Positions 52,875-61,779 of a stretch of DNA of 64,000 nucleotides are shown piece after piece. The stretch is from an uncultured Sphingorhabdus sp. (GTDB lineage: Bacteria > Pseudomonadota > Alphaproteobacteria > Sphingomonadales > Sphingomonadaceae): the NCBI GenBank assembly GCA_947492905.1, contig CANLOL010000001.1, positions 412,578-476,577 on the forward strand, written 5' to 3'. Made by a program: the position numbers and the translations under genes. The first letter of the stretch is position 1; every line of letters starts with the position of its first letter. The notes beneath the pieces are model-generated. The model worked only from the letters and a program-made list of their open reading frames with translations, made no database searches and had not been told where the DNA came from.

Positions 52875-53909
52875 TTATTTACCCAGCCTTACGCCTACGC
52901 CTTTGCGTTCCAATAAAGGGCGCCACCAGCCTTCATTATCCAAATACCATTGCACCGTTTTGCGCATGCCTTGTTCCAATGTTACCGAGGGAGACCAGCC
53001 CAATTCCTTTTCTATCCGGCTAGCATCAATAGCATAGCGCATATCATGCCCTGGACGATCTTGGACATAAGTAATTTGATCAGCATAAGGTGTGATATTG
53101 GGCACAAGATCATCCAAGATTGAACAAATAATCGTCACCAAATCGATATTACGCGCTTCATTATTACCGCCAATATTATAGGTGCGTTTATTCTCACCCT
53201 TTTCCAACACGCGCAGCAGCGCATCAGCATGATCCTCTACATAGAGCCAATCGCGAACATTAAGCCCTTGCCCGTAAACAGGGATTTCTTTGCCCGAAAT
53301 GGCATTGATAATCACCACAGGAATTAATTTTTCTGGGAATTGATAGGGGCCATAATTATTTGAACAATTGGTCAAAACAAAGGGCATTCCATAGGTTTCT
53401 CCCCAAGCGCGCACCAAATGATCGCTCGCCGCTTTGCTGGCAGAATAAGGCGAATTAGGGGAATAAGCCGTGCTCTCTTTAAACAAGCCTGTATCGCCCA
53501 ATGTGCCATAGACTTCATCGGTGGAAACATGATGGAATCGAAATGTATCCGGGCGGCCTTGCGCTTCCCAATAACTGCGCGCAGCTTCGATCATATTATA
53601 AGTACCGACAATATTGGTGTCGATAAATTCAGCAGGGCCATCAATGGAACGATCCACATGACTTTCTGCTGCCAAATGCATGATGCTATCTGGTTTATAA
53701 TCGGCAAAAATAGTATCAAGCGCGTTTCGGTCTCTAATATCTGCCTGCTTAAAATGATAAAGCGGGCTATGCGCAGCATCACCCATATTTTCGAGGTTAG
53801 CCGCATAGGTTAAACTATCGAGATTTAATATATCAACACCGCGATCGACAGCCAATCGTATGACAGCAGACCCAATAAAACCTGCCCCGCCCGTAACCAA
53901 TAATTTCAT
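52875..53909 (-). CDS. rmlB: dTDP-glucose 4,6-dehydratase
   Basis: Second step of the rhamnose pathway. A 344-aa extended [76 protein letters not shown] with Thr-Asp-Glu of the active site, and [20 protein letters not shown] with Tyr-x3-Lys. Its product is also the branch point for other deoxysugars, such as amino sugars through the nearby aminotransferase. It follows rmlC by 16 bp. Confidence 0.97.
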   Translation of the reverse strand: MKLLVTGGAGFIGSAVIRLAVDRGVDILNLDSLTYAANLENMGDAAHSPLYHFKQADIRDRNALDTIFADYKPDSIMHLAAESHVDRSIDGPAEFIDTNIVGTYNMIEAARSYWEAQGRPDTFRFHHVSTDEVYGTLGDTGLFKESTAYSPNSPYSASKAASDHLVRAWGETYGMPFVLTNCSNNYGPYQFPEKLIPVVIINAISGKEIPVYGQGLNVRDWLYVEDHADALLRVLEKGENKRTYNIGGNNEARNIDLVTIICSILDDLVPNITPYADQITYVQDRPGHDMRYAIDASRIEKELGWSPSVTLEQGMRKTVQWYLDNEGWWRPLLERKGVGVRLGK

Positions 53910-53925
53910 AATCTACCCTCTAAAT

Positions 53926-54486
53926 TTATTCGGTAAAGATAAATGGCGATTCAAATTCAGCAAATGATGGCGCTTTGCTGTCTTTGTCCGACAAAATTGC
54001 GCTGCCATCAAACTGCCAATCAATCGCCAAATCTGGATCATCGAATCGCACACCCCCATCGGCTTCGGGTGCATATATATCACTGCATTTATACATAACA
54101 TGCACATTTTCTTCGCATGTTATAAATCCGTGCAAAAACCCCCTAGGAACGAGCAATTGTTTGCCATTTTCTTCGGATAATAGCTCTGCCACCCATTGCC
54201 CATAGGTTGGCGATCCTTTGCGCACATCGACGGCGACATCCAATATTGAACCAATGGCGGCGCGCACCAACTTATCTTGAGCATGGGGAGGCGCTTGATA
54301 ATGCAACCCGCGCACCGTTCCTTTATCGGCTGAGAAGCTGTGATTATCTTGGACAAAATCAACCGTAATGCCTGCGGTTTCCATGGTCACTTGATTCCAG
54401 CTTTCGGTGAAATAACCGCGATTATCGCCAAACTTTCTGGGGGTTATGATTTTACAGCCCGCTAATTTGGTATCTACCACTTCCAT
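53926..54486 (-). CDS. rmlC: dTDP-4-dehydrorhamnose 3,5-epimerase
   Basis: Third step of the rhamnose pathway. A 186-aa cupin: DNRGYFTESWN, NHSFSADKGTVRGLHYQAPPHAQDKLVRAAIG with the catalytic His62, DVAVDVRKGSPTYGQWVAELLSEENGKQLLVPRGFLHGF, and YKCSDIYAPEADGGVRFDDPDLAI with the active-site Tyr. Normal length. It lies between ugd (41-bp gap) and rmlB. Confidence 0.96.
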   Translation of the reverse strand: MEVVDTKLAGCKIITPRKFGDNRGYFTESWNQVTMETAGITVDFVQDNHSFSADKGTVRGLHYQAPPHAQDKLVRAAIGSILDVAVDVRKGSPTYGQWVAELLSEENGKQLLVPRGFLHGFITCEENVHVMYKCSDIYAPEADGGVRFDDPDLAIDWQFDGSAILSDKDSKAPSFAEFESPFIFTE

Positions 54487-54527
54487 ATCATGTCCTTAAT
54501 CTATATTTAGGACGTCTCTATAGAATA

Positions 54528-55826
54528 TTAACGGCCAACGCTAGTATAAGAAAAACCAATATCTGTCATATCGCTTGCATTATATATATTGCGCAAATCG
54601 ACCAGTATATTTCCGTTCATAGAGGATAAAATACGTTCCAAATCTAGGGCACGGAAAATATCCCATTCGGTAACAATGGCCAGAGCATCTGCTCCTTGCG
54701 CCGCTTCATAAGCATCCTGCTTCATTTCCACTTGCGGCATCATATCAGCAGCAACTTGCATGCCTTCAGGATCATAAGCGCATATATGCGCACCGGCATC
54801 TTCCAATGCGCCCACAATAGCAATAGAGGGTGCATCGCGCATATCGTCTGTATTGGGTTTGAAAGTAAGGCCCAATAGAGCAATTTTTTTACCGCGCGCA
54901 TCACCGCCTATGGCCTCTATGATTTTGCGGCCCATCGCCCGTTTGCGGCTATCATTAACCTGTACAACCGATTCCACAATGCGCATTGGGCTGTCATAAT
55001 CTTGGGCTGTTTTCATCAGCGCAAGCGTATCTTTGGGAAAACAAGAACCGCCATAGCCCGGGCCAGCGTTCAAAAATTTACTGCCAATCCGATTATCCGA
55101 ACCCATACCGCGCGATACATCTTGGACATTCGCGCCCACTTTTTCGCATAAATCAGCCATTTCATTAATGAAGGTAATCTTTGTCGCCAAAAAGGCATTG
55201 GCCGCATATTTAATAAGCTCTGCGGTACGGCGACCCGTGAACAACAGCGGCGATTCATTCAAAAATAAAGGACGATAGATTTCGCGCATCACTTGGCTAG
55301 CATCTTCGTCTTCGCTACCAATCACAATTCGATCAGGACGCTTAAAATCATCAATAGCTGCGCCTTCACGCAAAAATTCTGGGTTTGAAACAACCGATAT
55401 ATTTTTTTCTGGCGCTTGTTCGCGCATAATATGTTCGACTTCATCGCCTGTACCGACTGGCACAGTAGATTTGGTGACTATCACAGCATGGGACGCGCAA
55501 TGATCCGCAATTTCAGCCGCTGCCGCATAAACATAGCTTAAATCGGCATGGCCATCACCGCGCCGCGATGGTGTGCCTACGGCTATGAAAATAGCATCAG
55601 CATTTTTAACGGCTTCGATAGAGGTAGTGAAGGATAAGCGCCCAGCATCAACATTGCGCGCCACCAGCGCATCCAGCCCTGGTTCATATATCGGCATAAT
55701 ATTATCTTCGAGCGCACTAATCTTTGACGCATCTTTATCCACGCAAATGACATCATGGCCAAAGTCAGAGAAACACGCCCCAGACACAAGACCTACATAG
55801 CCAGTACCGATCATTGCAATTTTCAT
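54528..55826 (-). CDS. ugd: UDP-glucose 6-dehydrogenase
   Basis: Oxidises UDP-glucose to UDP-glucuronate. The 432-aa protein has MIGTGYVGLVSGACFSDFGHDV at the NAD site, KSTVPVGTGD, NPEFLREGAAIDDFKRPDRIVIG, LIKYAANAFLATKITFINE, and the catalytic Cys in GPGYGGSCFPKDTLAL. The GLTFKPNTDDMRDAPS segment follows. GDP-mannose dehydrogenase (AlgD) is the related alternative, but the overall motifs fit Ugd better. It heads the ugd-rmlCBDA transcript and would supply glucuronic acid for an acidic polysaccharide. Confidence 0.93.
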   Translation of the reverse strand: MKIAMIGTGYVGLVSGACFSDFGHDVICVDKDASKISALEDNIMPIYEPGLDALVARNVDAGRLSFTTSIEAVKNADAIFIAVGTPSRRGDGHADLSYVYAAAAEIADHCASHAVIVTKSTVPVGTGDEVEHIMREQAPEKNISVVSNPEFLREGAAIDDFKRPDRIVIGSEDEDASQVMREIYRPLFLNESPLLFTGRRTAELIKYAANAFLATKITFINEMADLCEKVGANVQDVSRGMGSDNRIGSKFLNAGPGYGGSCFPKDTLALMKTAQDYDSPMRIVESVVQVNDSRKRAMGRKIIEAIGGDARGKKIALLGLTFKPNTDDMRDAPSIAIVGALEDAGAHICAYDPEGMQVAADMMPQVEMKQDAYEAAQGADALAIVTEWDIFRALDLERILSSMNGNILVDLRNIYNASDMTDIGFSYTSVGR

Positions 55827-55843
55827 AGTATCATCCGCCCATA

Positions 55844-55891
55844 TAATCTGAAACGTTATGCCCAGAAAGGTTTAAAATCACGTTTAGATTA
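55844..55891. promoter_or_regulatory. inverted repeat upstream of ugd
   Basis: TAATCTGAAACGT at 55844-55856 faces ACGTTTAGATTA at 55880-55891: 12 complementary positions with one unpaired base and a 23-bp spacer. It lies 18-65 bp before the ugd ATG. It may be an operator for the polysaccharide genes or the end hairpin of the crotonase transcript's upstream neighbour; no T-run is present. Confidence 0.4.
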
Positions 55892-55923
55892 TCATGGCAA
55901 TAGGATGAAGCAGATTTTTGATA

Positions 55924-56595
55924 TTAATATGACCCAATAGCATCGCGAATGCGTTTTAACGTATGGCCTCTCACAAATCCTTTGTTCGCATGATAAGCGC
56001 GAGACGGTAATTGTGCCAATTGCGCTGCTAATTTTTCTGCAGTCGGCAGCAAAGCATCTTCCTCAACCGCCATATCCAAATAACCAGCCTTAATGGCATC
56101 GTCGACGCCATATATTTCCGATTGGACCAAGCTGCGCGTCATATAATGTGGGTTCAGCCTATCGCGCGGCAATTCAACTGCGAACACTGGCAAGTTCATA
56201 TTATTGAGCGTTTCATTTGCGCCAAATTTATAATCGCCTTTGGTACCAATGCGCGTATCACAAGCACATAGGAAAAAACTACCCATCGCAATAGCATGGC
56301 CGCTACATGCAGCAATAATTGGCAATTTACTCTCATAGATACGGCACAGCATTTCACTCGCATCATCAAGCAATTTGCTCAATTCTTCGCGCGATGCGCT
56401 TGGTAATTTTTTCAGATTGAATCCGCCGCTAAACACACCCTTACGGCCCGTGATAATCAGCGCCTTAGCCTGATCTTCTGCTTGATCTAGCAAAGCAATA
56501 AAGGCCGTCATCCAATCCCAATCAATCGCATTTGCCTTACCATCATCCAATGTGATGGTGGCGATATCATCTTTAATATTGATCGTCATACTCAT
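55924..56595 (-). CDS. enoyl-CoA hydratase/isomerase family protein
   Basis: A 223-aa crotonase-fold protein, short for the family (about 260). The two oxyanion-hole strands are visible: GRKGVFSGGFNLKKLP at about 49-64 and CSGHAIAMGSFFLCACDTRIG at about 95-115. The usual pair of catalytic Glu residues is not clear: the second site reads LPVFAVELPRDRL. It probably acts on an acyl-CoA thioester as hydratase, isomerase or hydrolase; the substrate is unknown. It stands between ugd and an alpha/beta hydrolase on the same strand. Confidence 0.8.
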   Translation of the reverse strand: MSMTINIKDDIATITLDDGKANAIDWDWMTAFIALLDQAEDQAKALIITGRKGVFSGGFNLKKLPSASREELSKLLDDASEMLCRIYESKLPIIAACSGHAIAMGSFFLCACDTRIGTKGDYKFGANETLNNMNLPVFAVELPRDRLNPHYMTRSLVQSEIYGVDDAIKAGYLDMAVEEDALLPTAEKLAAQLAQLPSRAYHANKGFVRGHTLKRIRDAIGSY

Positions 56596-56675
56596 GCTAT
56601 ATTCCTTATATTTAATTACGCGATTAAATCACAGCTTATCGCCCAAAAGTCAAGCACGCCAAAAGGAAATAGCCA

Positions 56676-57506
56676 TTAGAGCAAAATATCTTGGAAAAAT
56701 GTCAATGTGCGCTGCATATAGGCATCATCATTCAGTCCCGACATTTGCGCATGGTTTAATCCTTCTACTATCCACAGAGCTTTAGGGCCCTTTATAGCAT
56801 CATGCATTTCTTTAACCTCGGATGGCGGAGTATAAATATCCTTATCACCGCCCAATAATAAGGCCGCGCCTTCAAATTGCGCCGCTGCTTTTACGGGGCT
56901 TATCGTGTCGGGTGAGCGCCCATAACGAATATAGGATTGATAGCTGAGCAAAGGCTCAATTGCGCCAACACGATTGCCAATCGCACGCCGTAAATCAGGA
57001 AAGACAGATTGTAATATCATGGCATCAGCCGCCAATGGCCCGCTATCGCCGATTAAGGCTGCGCTGCCGCCCAATGATAATCCCAATACGCCAATTTTCG
57101 CGCCTTGTTGTTTTATTTTCAGAAAATCAAACGCTGTATAAGCATCTATGCTCTCATATACACCATAGCTTTTTGATTCAGCTTGCGATTGCCCATGGCC
57201 GCGAAAATCAATTGCTAAGACCGCAAAGCCAGCCTCATTATAGACGCGCATGTGCCGCCAAAATTGCGCGCGCGAACCACCATTGCCATGCAACATCAAA
57301 ATGGCGGGGCTATTGTCTTGTGGACCAGCAATATAGCTGCCTTTTATTGTCACACCGTCGGGCGTGCTAAGCTCGATAATTTCTTCATTATCTGCCAATT
57401 GCGGAACATCATAGGGCGTGGCTTTATTCACCAATGAAGAAAGCGCGTAAATCATCACCAAGGCGAAAAATATCGCAAAGATTGTCAGAGATAAAAATTT
57501 ACGCAT
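56676..57506 (-). CDS. membrane-anchored alpha/beta hydrolase
   Basis: A 276-aa protein with an N-terminal membrane helix (residues 5-25) and an alpha/beta hydrolase domain. The oxyanion motif is HGNGGS at 73-78. The nucleophile elbow is LGLSLGGSA with Ser144, the acid lies in LGGDKDIYTPP and the base in EGLNHAQM. RGHGQS near 102 is typical. It resembles the BEM46/lysophospholipase-like group, with the domain outside the membrane or facing the periplasm. Substrate unknown. It lies 11 bp downstream of the phosphohexomutase and so is probably co-transcribed. Confidence 0.85.
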   Translation of the reverse strand: MRKFLSLTIFAIFFALVMIYALSSLVNKATPYDVPQLADNEEIIELSTPDGVTIKGSYIAGPQDNSPAILMLHGNGGSRAQFWRHMRVYNEAGFAVLAIDFRGHGQSQAESKSYGVYESIDAYTAFDFLKIKQQGAKIGVLGLSLGGSAALIGDSGPLAADAMILQSVFPDLRRAIGNRVGAIEPLLSYQSYIRYGRSPDTISPVKAAAQFEGAALLLGGDKDIYTPPSEVKEMHDAIKGPKALWIVEGLNHAQMSGLNDDAYMQRTLTFFQDILL

Positions 57507-57517
57507 CGGGCTTCATT

Positions 57518-58912
57518 TTAATGCCCCACAGTCTCGCCGCGCTCTAAACCCGATAATTGCAATTGCTCATCAATTTGCGCCATCAAACGCTCTAAGCCTT
57601 CTTCGCTCGATGCCTCAGCCCGCGCGACCAATACATCTTGGGTATTTGATGCGCGTAGCAGCCACCAACCATCGACAGTGTTAACGCGCGCGCCATCGGT
57701 GTTGTTCACATCCGCTCCATCCGCAGAGAGACGCTCTAACACTTCGTCAATCACTGCAAATTTACGGCTCTCATCTACTTGAAAGCGCATTTCTGGCGTA
57801 TTGATCATTTCCTTCATGTCGCTGCGCAATTCCGTCACCGATTGACCAATGCTTGCCGATGCACTCATGAGCCGAATGGCGGCATAGGGCGCATCATCAA
57901 ATCCATAATATTCATGTTTGAAAAACACATGGCCGCTCATTTCACCTGCTAATGGCGAACCTGTTTCCTTCATTTTGGACTTAATCAGGCTGTGGCCCGT
58001 TTTCCACATCAGTGGCTTTCCGCCCAATTCATCAACGCGATCATAGAGCGCCTGTGATGCCTTTACATCGGCTATAATCGTAGACCCTGGTAGCGCTTTT
58101 AATACTTCTTGCGCATAAATTTGTAGCAATTGATCGCCCCAAATCACGCGGCCTTGCCCATCAATGGCACCGATACGATCTCCATCGCCATCAAAAGCCA
58201 CTCCAAAATCGAGATTGTTGTCCGCGACACATTTTTTCAAATCGACCAAATTGGCTTCTTCGGTTGGATCGGGATGATGATTGGGGAAATTACCATCAAC
58301 TTCAGTGAACAGCATAAAATGCTCGCCCGGCAATTTCTGGGTCAATTTTTCAATGATCGGCCCTGCGGCCCCATTACCCGCATCCCAGCCGATACGAAAC
58401 GCTTTTTGAGGAGCCCCCTCCAAAATGCGCGCAACATATTGGTCCATTATATCGAGCGATTCCGACCCAGCCGAACCCGAATCCCAGTCCCCGCTAGACG
58501 CCATAGTTCCCAGTTTTTGAATGTCAGCCCCGAAAAAAGGACGCCCCTTAAACACCATTTTGAAGCCATTATAGTTGGCGGGATTGTGACTGCCGGTTAT
58601 TTCTATGCCGCCGTCAACATCATCCAATACGCATTCAGCATAATATAACATTGGCGTTGGCCCCATGCCAATGCGCACGGCTGTTATTCCGCTGTCATTC
58701 AATCCCGCGACCAGAGCTTCTTCGAGCATAGGCGAGCTAAGACGGCCATCATAACCAATCGCCGCTTTTTTGCCGCCATCGCGCGCCAATAATGTGCCAA
58801 AACCACGGCCAATAGCATAGGCATCTTTTTCGCCCAATGTTTCGCCAATAATGCCTCTGATGTCATATTCGCGCAAACTAGTGGGATGGAAAACATGCGA
58901 TGTCATTTTCAT
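57518..58912 (-). CDS. manB: phosphomannomutase / phosphoglucomutase
   Basis: A 464-aa alpha-D-phosphohexomutase that interconverts hexose 6- and 1-phosphates, feeding GDP-mannose or UDP/dTDP-glucose. It starts PTSLREYDIRGIIGETLGEKDAY. The phosphoserine loop EITGSHNPANYNGFKMV lies near 104-120, and the metal loop FDGDGDRIGAI near 240-250. The sugar-binding GEMSGHVFFKHEYYGFDDAPYAA and the C-terminal phosphate-binding RASNTQDVLVARAEA follow. Both the glucose and mannose forms are likely substrates, as in AlgC. It supplies precursors to the adjacent polysaccharide genes. Confidence 0.93.
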   Translation of the reverse strand: MKMTSHVFHPTSLREYDIRGIIGETLGEKDAYAIGRGFGTLLARDGGKKAAIGYDGRLSSPMLEEALVAGLNDSGITAVRIGMGPTPMLYYAECVLDDVDGGIEITGSHNPANYNGFKMVFKGRPFFGADIQKLGTMASSGDWDSGSAGSESLDIMDQYVARILEGAPQKAFRIGWDAGNGAAGPIIEKLTQKLPGEHFMLFTEVDGNFPNHHPDPTEEANLVDLKKCVADNNLDFGVAFDGDGDRIGAIDGQGRVIWGDQLLQIYAQEVLKALPGSTIIADVKASQALYDRVDELGGKPLMWKTGHSLIKSKMKETGSPLAGEMSGHVFFKHEYYGFDDAPYAAIRLMSASASIGQSVTELRSDMKEMINTPEMRFQVDESRKFAVIDEVLERLSADGADVNNTDGARVNTVDGWWLLRASNTQDVLVARAEASSEEGLERLMAQIDEQLQLSGLERGETVGH

Positions 58913-58961
58913 AAGGATAAGCCTTTATTTGAGTATTTCTCTAATAATACGTCTATCGCCT

Positions 58962-59396
58962 TCAATTGTTAAGACGATATTTAATCAAAGTATCTTTGGC
59001 TAAATTAATAGCTCTAGCATAATCTTCATCGCCGCCGCGATCGGGGTGATGCTCTTCTAATAATTTGCGATATTTTCTTTTTATAGTGGCATCATCATCA
59101 TCGGCCTTTACGCCCAATAAGGCGCGCGCTTGGATTACATCATCGGGTATAGGATCAGGCGAAGATAGGGAATCAGAGCTTTGTTTGAATTTCGAAGCAA
59201 TCATTTTGCGCAAAAAACCGCGCCCTAAAAAACCGGCTATTGCAGTTGTGATCGCACCTTGCGGAAATAAACCGCGCGAAAATAAAAATAGAGCCACCAA
59301 CCCCAAGATAATGGGAAAGATAGCATTTTTCGATATTTTACCAGTATAGAATAGATATGCAAAAACTGCCAAACCAATGATAAGTATGAACGGCAT
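58962..59396 (-). CDS. membrane-anchored DnaJ-domain protein
   Basis: A 144-aa protein with two short membrane segments at the N-terminus (about residues 2-17 and 27-58). The C-terminal J-domain (about 88-144) reads ARALLGVKADDDDATIKRKYRKLLEEHHPDRGGDEDYARAINLAKDTL. The His-Pro-Asp triad that activates Hsp70/DnaK is intact. It resembles the TIM14/DjlA-like anchored J-proteins of alphaproteobacteria. It lies five bases downstream of mipZ. Confidence 0.88.
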   Translation of the reverse strand: MPFILIIGLAVFAYLFYTGKISKNAIFPIILGLVALFLFSRGLFPQGAITTAIAGFLGRGFLRKMIASKFKQSSDSLSSPDPIPDDVIQARALLGVKADDDDATIKRKYRKLLEEHHPDRGGDEDYARAINLAKDTLIKYRLNN

Positions 59397-59400
59397 ATAT

Positions 59401-60243
59401 TTATGCGCTCACTTTTTTTGTAGCAGATTTAGCATTCGCCTTTGATGCAGGCTTCACGGCCGCTTGCGATTCTGGATTGCTAAAATCTGGCAGATTAAGC
59501 GCAGCCACCAATTCGCGCAATTCTTGGCGCGCAACGATATGCGCTGTCGCTAAGCCGCCAAGATGGCCTTTATCAATAAGCGTCAGGCCCGATGGAAATA
59601 ATTCACGATATATCACACGCTCATTAAGGCCCGATATTGTCCTAAAACCAGCACGCTTTGATAATTCCTCAGTGGCATTCAACATACGGCGTTGGTTGCG
59701 CGCTTCCATATTGTGCAGACGATTGCGCAACACGACCCAATCAATACTCACACCATCGGCTTTGGCGCGGGCTTTGCGCGCATCCCAGATTAATTCTGCA
59801 TAAAAGCTCAGTTTTTTGACTTTATAGGTTTCCGCATCCACTTGGCCGATCAAATCAAAATCAACAAAACTATCATTAATCGGCGTCACCAAAGTGTGCG
59901 AGCGTGTCGCAACAAAACGGGCAAATTTATCATCGCGTCCCGGCGTATCAAACAATAGAAAATCATGATCTTTTTCTAAACGGCTAACCATTTGGTCAAG
60001 ACGCGCCAGATTACTATCTCGAAAAGTTTCAACTGTTGGTGTAGGCAAAATGACATTGCGCCGTTTCATAGTATCGCGCCGGTTTTCCATATAGCGAGCT
60101 AATGTTCTTTGGCGATTATCCAGATCAATACAGGCAACACGCGCACCGCGCGCAGACAAGGCAACGGCAACATGCACCGCAGTTGTTGATTTCCCTGTAC
60201 CGCCTTTCTCATTAGCAAATACGATATGATGTGCTTTCGCCAT
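59401..60243 (-). CDS. mipZ: MipZ-type division-site positioning ATPase
   Basis: A 280-aa ParA/MinD-like ATPase specific to alphaproteobacteria. The deviant Walker A motif NEKGGTGKSTTAVH lies at residues 11-24, CIDLDNRQRTLARYMENRR directly follows as in MipZ, and the Walker B-like FLLFDTPGRDDKFA carries the active Asp. MipZ forms a pole-centred gradient by binding ParB and blocks FtsZ assembly, so division occurs at mid-cell. The C-terminal 25 residues are Lys/Ala-rich and may bind DNA. It heads a pair with the DnaJ-domain gene. Confidence 0.92.
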   Translation of the reverse strand: MAKAHHIVFANEKGGTGKSTTAVHVAVALSARGARVACIDLDNRQRTLARYMENRRDTMKRRNVILPTPTVETFRDSNLARLDQMVSRLEKDHDFLLFDTPGRDDKFARFVATRSHTLVTPINDSFVDFDLIGQVDAETYKVKKLSFYAELIWDARKARAKADGVSIDWVVLRNRLHNMEARNQRRMLNATEELSKRAGFRTISGLNERVIYRELFPSGLTLIDKGHLGGLATAHIVARQELRELVAALNLPDFSNPESQAAVKPASKANAKSATKKVSA

Positions 60244-60388
60244 ATGTTATTGCGCCCCTCATAATGCACATATCCAAGCCCATTAGGATATTATGCCGAA
60301 TCTCTTGTTATTAGTCACTAATAGCCATTATAAGCAAATATATTAACTCTAACTATTAGCATTTTTACCAAATCGGGCTGAAACACAA

Positions 60389-61231
60389 TTGAAAATCATT
60401 CATATACTCGACCATCTGCGGCAATCCATTTCCCTGTTGCGCAAAAATGAGCAGCCTATAGCCTTGGTTCCCACTATGGGTGCGCTACATGAAGGACATT
60501 TATCCTTGGTGCGCGAAGCTCAAAAAAGAACAGAAAATGTCATTGTGTCAATTTTTGTCAATCCCACGCAATTTGGTGCTGGAGAGGATTTGGATAGCTA
60601 TCCTAAGCAATTAGAGGCTGATGCAGCGCTGCTCAAATCGCTCAATGTTCCTATCATATGGGCGCCAGAAAATAGCTCTATCTATCCCAAAGGCTTTGCC
60701 ACTTCGATGCAGATAAATGGCCTAGATGATAATTTTTGCGGTGCGAAACGCCCTGGGCATTTTGATGGGGTAATATTAATCGTATCCAAATTATTCAACC
60801 AAACGGGTGCCGATTTAGCCTTTTTTGGGGAAAAAGATTATCAGCAATTGGCTATCATTCGGCAAATGGCGCTCGATTTGGATTTTAATATAGAGATTGT
60901 TGGCGTGCCAACGGTACGCAGTGCAGAGGGATTGGCGCTATCTTCGCGTAACAGCTATTTAAGCGAAGATGAGCTGCGCGATGCTCTGGCATTGCCGCAA
61001 TCCTTACAAGAGGCAGCGCAAGAAATTCAAAATGGCAAAGATGTTAGTGCCGCTCTATCACATGCCACTGATAAGATGCTGCAATCAGGCTTTGAAAGCA
61101 TAGATTATATCAATCTCATCGATGCCAAATCACTCAAAATATTAAAAAAATGGGATGGGCAAGAGGCAAGATTGCTTGCCGCTGCATTTATTGGGAAAAC
61201 AAGGTTAATCGATAATTTAGCAGTTAAATAG
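60389..61231 (+). CDS. panC: pantothenate synthetase
   Basis: Joins pantoate and beta-alanine with ATP. The 280-aa protein starts at TTG and has VPTMGALHEGHLSLVREA with the HxGH motif and SIFVNPTQFGAGEDLDSYP. It also has LFNQTGADLAFFGEKDYQQLAIIRQM and RSAEGLALSSRNSYLS with the KMSKS-like loop. Normal length. panB is not adjacent. The 145-bp region between it and mipZ is divergent and must hold both promoters. Confidence 0.97.
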   Translation: MKIIHILDHLRQSISLLRKNEQPIALVPTMGALHEGHLSLVREAQKRTENVIVSIFVNPTQFGAGEDLDSYPKQLEADAALLKSLNVPIIWAPENSSIYPKGFATSMQINGLDDNFCGAKRPGHFDGVILIVSKLFNQTGADLAFFGEKDYQQLAIIRQMALDLDFNIEIVGVPTVRSAEGLALSSRNSYLSEDELRDALALPQSLQEAAQEIQNGKDVSAALSHATDKMLQSGFESIDYINLIDAKSLKILKKWDGQEARLLAAAFIGKTRLIDNLAVK

Positions 61232-61364
61232 CTGATTTATTTTGATAAATATATAAAAAGATTTTAATTTTTTATAACAAATTATATCTTTTTACACGCA
61301 TGTTAACTTTTTGTTAGTCATCTTCTGTTGATTTGTCCTCAACGAAACAAAAGAGGGCATAGAG

Positions 61365-61661
61365 ATGGCAAACAGTAAAAAAAGTTCAGATTTTTTAATC
61401 GAAAGCCGATTAAACGATGCAGCACAAGGCGATATGGACGCGCTATATGATTTGGGCGTAGCCTATTCAACCGGCAGCGGCGGTATCGACGTAGATCTTA
61501 TCGAAGCGCATAAATGGTTCAATCTTGCTGCATTAAATGGCAGCGAAGAAGCCATGACATGCCGTGCAGAAATTTCTTATGAAATGACAGCGCGTGAAAT
61601 TGCAGAAGCACAGCGCGATGCGCGTGCATGGTTACAAGCGACCCAACGCGCAGCAGCATAA
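61365..61661 (+). CDS. small Sel1-repeat protein
   Basis: A 98-aa soluble protein with one Sel1/TPR-like repeat: AAQGDMDALYDLGVAYSTGSGGIDVDLIEAHKWFNLAALNGSEEA, followed by a charged helix (MTAREIAEAQRDARAWLQAT). A single repeat is too short to be a full superhelix, so it probably binds a partner. AAAAGAGGGC before the ATG serves as ribosome binding site. The preceding 130 bp are AT-rich and end a TTAACTTTTTGTTAG-like promoter region. The family is common in sphingomonads; function unknown. Confidence 0.75.
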   Translation: MANSKKSSDFLIESRLNDAAQGDMDALYDLGVAYSTGSGGIDVDLIEAHKWFNLAALNGSEEAMTCRAEISYEMTAREIAEAQRDARAWLQATQRAAA

Positions 61662-61779
61662 ACGCGCAGCGGCATAAAACATAGCTGCATAGATTATAGA
61701 AGCTGCGTCCTAGTCAGCGCAGCCTCAATTTGCAGCTTTGACAAGTGCCGTCATATATAATTATTGGATATTCCGTAAT

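Noticed and set aside
54528-55826. GDP-mannose dehydrogenase (algD) and hence alginate synthesis
   Set aside because: The sequence fits UDP-glucose dehydrogenase, and no alg8/alg44/algE-type genes are present; the alginate genes here are for degradation.
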